NCBI RefSeq assembly: GCF_009659535.1
Contig: NZ_VJZZ01000016.1
Coordinates: forward strand, 62,001-126,000
Direction: 5' to 3'
DNA: 64,000 bases
DNA from: Aggregicoccus sp. 17bor-14
Lineage (GTDB): Bacteria; Myxococcota; Myxococcia; Myxococcales; Myxococcaceae
The position numbers and the translations under genes were made by a program. This document shows positions 60,965-64,000 of this stretch, piece after piece. Numbering within the stretch: position 1 is the stretch's first letter; every line of letters starts with the position of its first letter. Under the pieces are notes generated by a model. It was not told the origin of the DNA and made no database searches. It saw only the letters and a program-made list of their open reading frames with translations.

Positions 60965-61121
60965 GCGGCCCACGCTCGCGTGCCGCAGTGCCCGGGCGCA
61001 AGGCTGCGCGCGCACGAGCTCCCTCGCGCGGACGCTCTGGGCGCAGGGGCACGGCTTCGCCCAGCACCCTCACCCGGCCGACTTCTCGATGGCCGGCGTC
61101 CCGGGCCCTAGAGTGGCGCGC

Positions 61122-61790
61122 GTGACCCGACCCGTGCCGCTGCGCCCCGTGCTGCTCTACCTCGCGTGGGCCTACACCGCGTGGTCGCTGCGGGTGCTGC
61201 TGCTCGGCCCCTGGGAGCGCGCACACTTCAGCGGCGGCGCGATGGAGCTCTACTACCACCTGCTGCGCGAGGCGGTGTGGCTGCTGCCCATCCCGCTCGT
61301 GCTGCGCGCCTGGGGCGAGCGCGGCTGGGCGCGCGCGCTCGCGCTGGCGCCGCTGCCTCCCGTGCGCCGCCTCCTCGAGGGGCTCGCCTGGGCCGCGCTG
61401 TACCTGCTGCTCACCGACCTGCTGCAGCGCGCGCTCGCGGGACCGCCGAGCAGCCCGGACGCGCTCGCGCAGCTGGGGGTGGGCGGCGCGCTGCTCACGC
61501 TGCTGAGCGCGGCCGAGGAGGAGCTCGTCTTCCGCGGCTTCCTGCGCTTCGCCTTCGAGCAGCGCACCGGCCCCGTGCGCGCGGCGCTGCTCACCTCGCT
61601 GCTCTTCGCGCTCATCCACGTGCCGGGGCTGTGGCTGCAGCTGGGCGCCTCGCCCGCCATCGCGGTGCTGCTGGGGGCGCTCTTCGTGCTGGGGCTCGCG
61701 CTCTCGCTGGTGACGCGCCGCTCCGGCTCGCTGTGGCCCGCGGTGCTGCTGCACGCGCTCAACAACCTCTTCGCCGCGCTCTACGGCTAG
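61122..61790 (+). CDS. CPBP family intramembrane glutamic endopeptidase
   Basis: A 222-residue protein with about six helices and the CAAX/CPBP (Rce1-like) motifs: AEEELVFRGF (EExxxR), LIHVPG (the second-motif histidine) and a C-terminal LLHALNN. These cleave membrane-bound substrates or act in bacteriocin immunity. GTG start 61122. Its end overlaps the convergent gene by 4 bp. Confidence 0.88.
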   Translation: MTRPVPLRPVLLYLAWAYTAWSLRVLLLGPWERAHFSGGAMELYYHLLREAVWLLPIPLVLRAWGERGWARALALAPLPPVRRLLEGLAWAALYLLLTDLLQRALAGPPSSPDALAQLGVGGALLTLLSAAEEELVFRGFLRFAFEQRTGPVRAALLTSLLFALIHVPGLWLQLGASPAIAVLLGALFVLGLALSLVTRRSGSLWPAVLLHALNNLFAALYG

Positions 61791-63220
61791 AGGAAGCTCG
61801 CGAGCGGCAGCCCCACCGAGACGCCGTAGGTGCGCAGCGAGATGCGCCCACCGGGAGCGAGCGGCTCGCGCACCGAGATGTAGTTGAGCTCCACGAAGGT
61901 GCTGCCCACGCCCCAGCGCAGCCAGGCGTTGTAGTAGCTGCGCCCGCCGATGCCGGGGTACACCAGCGCCCCGCTCAGCAGCCGCCCGCCGCGCCGCAGC
62001 GCATCCACCCACGCCACCTCGGCGCCCTGCGGCAGGGCGAAGCGGCGCAGCGCCCCGTCCGCGTCGCGGAACACCGAGAGGTGGCCGCCCAGGAACACCG
62101 CCACGGCGAGCCGCCGGTCGAAGAGGGTGAAGCTCTCCGTGCGCAGGTACAGCCCGATGTCTCCGAAGGGGCGGCTGCTCGGGGTCACCGCCGCGAAGCT
62201 CACCACGCGCGCGCTGCGCGAGAGCGCGTAGGAGGCGTAGAGCGTGAGCACCGGCACGGGCACGTCCAGCAGCACTCCGGGCGCGCTGTAGTGGTAGAGG
62301 TACGGGCCCACGCCCAGCCCCAGGCTGGCGAGCCGCGGGTGCTCCGGCGCACGGTAATCCAGTTGCAACTGCTGGCCCTGCGCCTCGAGCGTCACGCTGC
62401 CGGTGCCCGGCGGGAGCCGCAGCGTCCACACCGGCGCCTCGCCCGCCGGCACCTCCACGCCGCCCACCTCCAGCACCGAGCCCACGTTGTCCCAGAGCAG
62501 CGTGAGCTCCAGGCTGCTGGTGCGCTCGCCCCGGCCCTCCAGCGCCACCAGCCGGCAGCCCACCGACACCCAGCTGTCCGCACGCAGCGGCCGCGCCCCC
62601 TGCCGGGCCATCGCCGGAGGCTGCTCGCTCGGGGACAGGTCGCCCGTCGCCGCCGCCTCCGGTGAGGCGGCGCTCACCTCCGCCTGCAGCCCGCGCAGCT
62701 GCAATTCGAAGGGCGAGCAGCTCGCGTCCACGGCGAGCCGCTCCTCGCCCAGGTGCGCGTCCGGCCGCAGCCGCAGCTCGAGCTGGCCGTGCAGCGTCTC
62801 GCCGCCGCGCCGCAGGTTGAGCGCGATGGCGTTCTGGGCGCCGGAGACGAGCGCCACCGGGATCGCCCCCTGCAGCCCGCCGCGCTGCTGCACCAGCGGG
62901 TGCAGCGCGCCGGCGTACAGCAGCGCGCCGCCGCTCGCGCCCTCCACCTGCACCAGCAGCCGGCCGCGCGGCACCACCAGCACCTCCGCGCTGCGCAGCC
63001 ACTGCAGCCGCCCCGGCTCCAGCGCCACGCGCACGCCGGGCAGGGGCTCGCCCACCCAGCGCACCTCGTAGTCCTCCGGCGCGAGCGCGAAGGGGGCGCG
63101 CGCGCCGGGGACGTTGCCGTCCACCACGTCGCGCAGGGGCGCGGCGAGCGCCGCGGGGGCAGCGCTCAGCAGCAACAGCAGGAGGCTCGGGAGCAGCACG
63201 GACGGACGGCAGCGGGGCAT
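61787..63220 (-). CDS. Secreted/outer-membrane protein of unknown function
   Basis: A 477-residue protein with a signal peptide (cleavage after AALAAP), an N-terminal all-beta part of about 280 residues with a long disordered stretch near 200-225, and a C-terminal half with alternating strands (LGLGVGPYLYHY, LTLYASYALSRS, LYLRTESFTLF, TFVELNYISVREP) that looks like an outer-membrane barrel, ending in phenylalanine-leucine. No named family recognised. Start 63220 gives the best signal peptide. Confidence 0.65.
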   Translation of the reverse strand: MPRCRPSVLLPSLLLLLLSAAPAALAAPLRDVVDGNVPGARAPFALAPEDYEVRWVGEPLPGVRVALEPGRLQWLRSAEVLVVPRGRLLVQVEGASGGALLYAGALHPLVQQRGGLQGAIPVALVSGAQNAIALNLRRGGETLHGQLELRLRPDAHLGEERLAVDASCSPFELQLRGLQAEVSAASPEAAATGDLSPSEQPPAMARQGARPLRADSWVSVGCRLVALEGRGERTSSLELTLLWDNVGSVLEVGGVEVPAGEAPVWTLRLPPGTGSVTLEAQGQQLQLDYRAPEHPRLASLGLGVGPYLYHYSAPGVLLDVPVPVLTLYASYALSRSARVVSFAAVTPSSRPFGDIGLYLRTESFTLFDRRLAVAVFLGGHLSVFRDADGALRRFALPQGAEVAWVDALRRGGRLLSGALVYPGIGGRSYYNAWLRWGVGSTFVELNYISVREPLAPGGRISLRTYGVSVGLPLASFL

Positions 63221-63454
63221 GGGAGCGGCGTCCACCTTAGCGGCTCCGGATGCCGCGTGCCTCCGGGGGGCCCCCATCGCTCAAGGCCCGCGGACCCGTG
63301 CGTGCTGCACCGCCCCTCCTGCAGGGCGTACACGCGAGCGAGCGCTCGCACGGGCGCGGCTCCGGGCGGCCCGCGGGACGTGCCGGCACTTGCCCGCCGC
63401 GCCGCCGATCGCCACCACGAGGAGCATCCCCCCACGCCCCCTCCCGGAGTCTCC

Positions 63455-64000
63455 GATGCGCGCCCTGCTCCTCGCCCTGCTCCTGCCCGCGAGCGCCCTC
63501 GCCCACGCGGGCCACGTGCGCACGCAGGTGCTCCAGCCCCAGGCCGTGCACCTCACGCTGCAGCAGCTGCCGCGGCCCAACGCCACCCGCAGCGCGGACA
63601 AGAGCCCGGACGTGGTGGCGCCGCCGAAGGACGCGGTGCTCAACGTGCCCGAGGGCTTCCAGGTGAACCTCTACGCCGAGGGCCTCGAGCGCCCGCGCTT
63701 CATGGTGCTCACCCCCGAGGGCGACGTGCTCGTCGCCGAGAGCCAGTCCAACCGCCTCACCCGCCTGCGCGACGCGGACGGCGACGGGGTGGCCGAGCTG
63801 CGCGAGCCCTTCGCGGACCAGGACAACGGGCTGACCCTCCCGTTCGGCATGGCCTTCACCCGGGATGCCTTCTACGTGGCGAACACCTCGGGCGTGCGGC
63901 GCTACCCGTACGCGAAGGGGCAGGGGCGGCTGAAGGGGCAGGGCACGCAGATCGCCTCCCTGCCGGGCCGGGGCTACAACCAGCACTGGACGCGCAACCT
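63455..64000 (+). CDS. PQQ-dependent sugar dehydrogenase-like secreted protein (3' truncated by window)
   Basis: The first 182 codons are inside the window. Signal peptide (cleavage about ASALAH), then the beginning of a six-bladed soluble glucose/sorbosone dehydrogenase-type propeller: VPEGFQVNLYAEGLERPRFM, GDVLVAESQSNRLTRLRDADGDG and LPFGMAF, matching the L-sorbosone dehydrogenase family N-terminus. The catalytic residues lie beyond the window, so substrate and activity cannot be judged. Confidence 0.78.

Noticed and set aside
60994-61010. GCGCAAGGCTGCGC upstream of the DUF885 gene
   Set aside because: Spacer is 2 rather than 3 bases, there is no partner and no -24/-12 promoter at the standard distance.

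Overview
The window is a very G+C-rich chromosomal segment with almost every third codon position G or C. Genes are tightly packed, often with ATGA/GTGA stop-start overlaps. A DUF2378 protein (a family expanded in Myxococcus and relatives), many lipoproteins with proline/alanine-rich linkers, a suppressor-of-fused-like protein and a GerW/YtfJ-like protein point to a myxobacterium, probably Myxococcaceae; this assignment is inference. No rRNA, tRNA or CRISPR array was seen.

Layout. 1-6432: a cbb3 oxidase operon (ccoI partial, ccoS, a fused ccoN-ccoO, ccoQ, a mono-haem ccoP, ccoG). 6474-12621: MgtC-like protein, an aquaporin fused to a degenerate arsenate-reductase-like domain, TrhA, and an operon of two universal stress proteins and a SLC13 carrier. 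12756-21066: phosphofructokinase, YbaK, GerW-like protein, flavodoxin, a TreT-like glycosyltransferase, a DUF3108-YceI-porin operon and a GGDEF protein. 21096-29405: accessory proteins, D-lactate dehydrogenase, a CoA-transferase and nirK-nirV-sco. 29430-30657: an intact ISAs1-family insertion sequence. 30721-33448: a small immunity-gene patch (Imm8 pseudogene, DUF4279 protein), a CBS protein, a 37-residue membrane protein and a conserved hypothetical. 33450-36505: ordinary metabolism and regulation (VOC, SDR, LysR, DUF6920). 36557-50920: the core of an oxygen/nitric-oxide island with nnrS, hemN, hemerythrins, CBS proteins, an NnrS-like membrane protein, quinol nitric oxide reductase, a universal stress protein, a PLP decarboxylase, a TraR/DksA protein, an NtrC-family response regulator and a hibernation factor. 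50953-64000: envelope and lipoprotein genes, hemY, plsC, peptidases and a partial sugar dehydrogenase.

Main discovery. At least ten control regions between 12 and 51 kb share one DNA grammar. A 15-bp palindrome of consensus GCGCAR-N3-YTGCGC usually occurs as a pair with starts 29-31 bp apart, and about 31-33 bp beyond the palindrome lies a sigma-54-type -24/-12 promoter (GG-N10-GC). In five loci the pair sits between two divergent promoters. The controlled genes handle microaerobic and anaerobic life, nitrite/NO turnover, haem synthesis without oxygen, fermentation, universal stress and ribosome hibernation. An orphan NtrC-family response regulator carrying GAFTGA lies inside the island and is the obvious candidate activator. 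Together this looks like a low-oxygen/nitrosative-stress dormancy regulon run by sigma-54 instead of an FNR-type factor; I know of no description of it, but I could not search.

A second theme is a dispersed palindromic repeat of about 35-40 bp, with nine copies. Most sit just after stop codons, one is built into the reading frame of ccoI, one lies in the nnrS-hemN control region, and one was split by the insertion sequence with a 9-bp target duplication.
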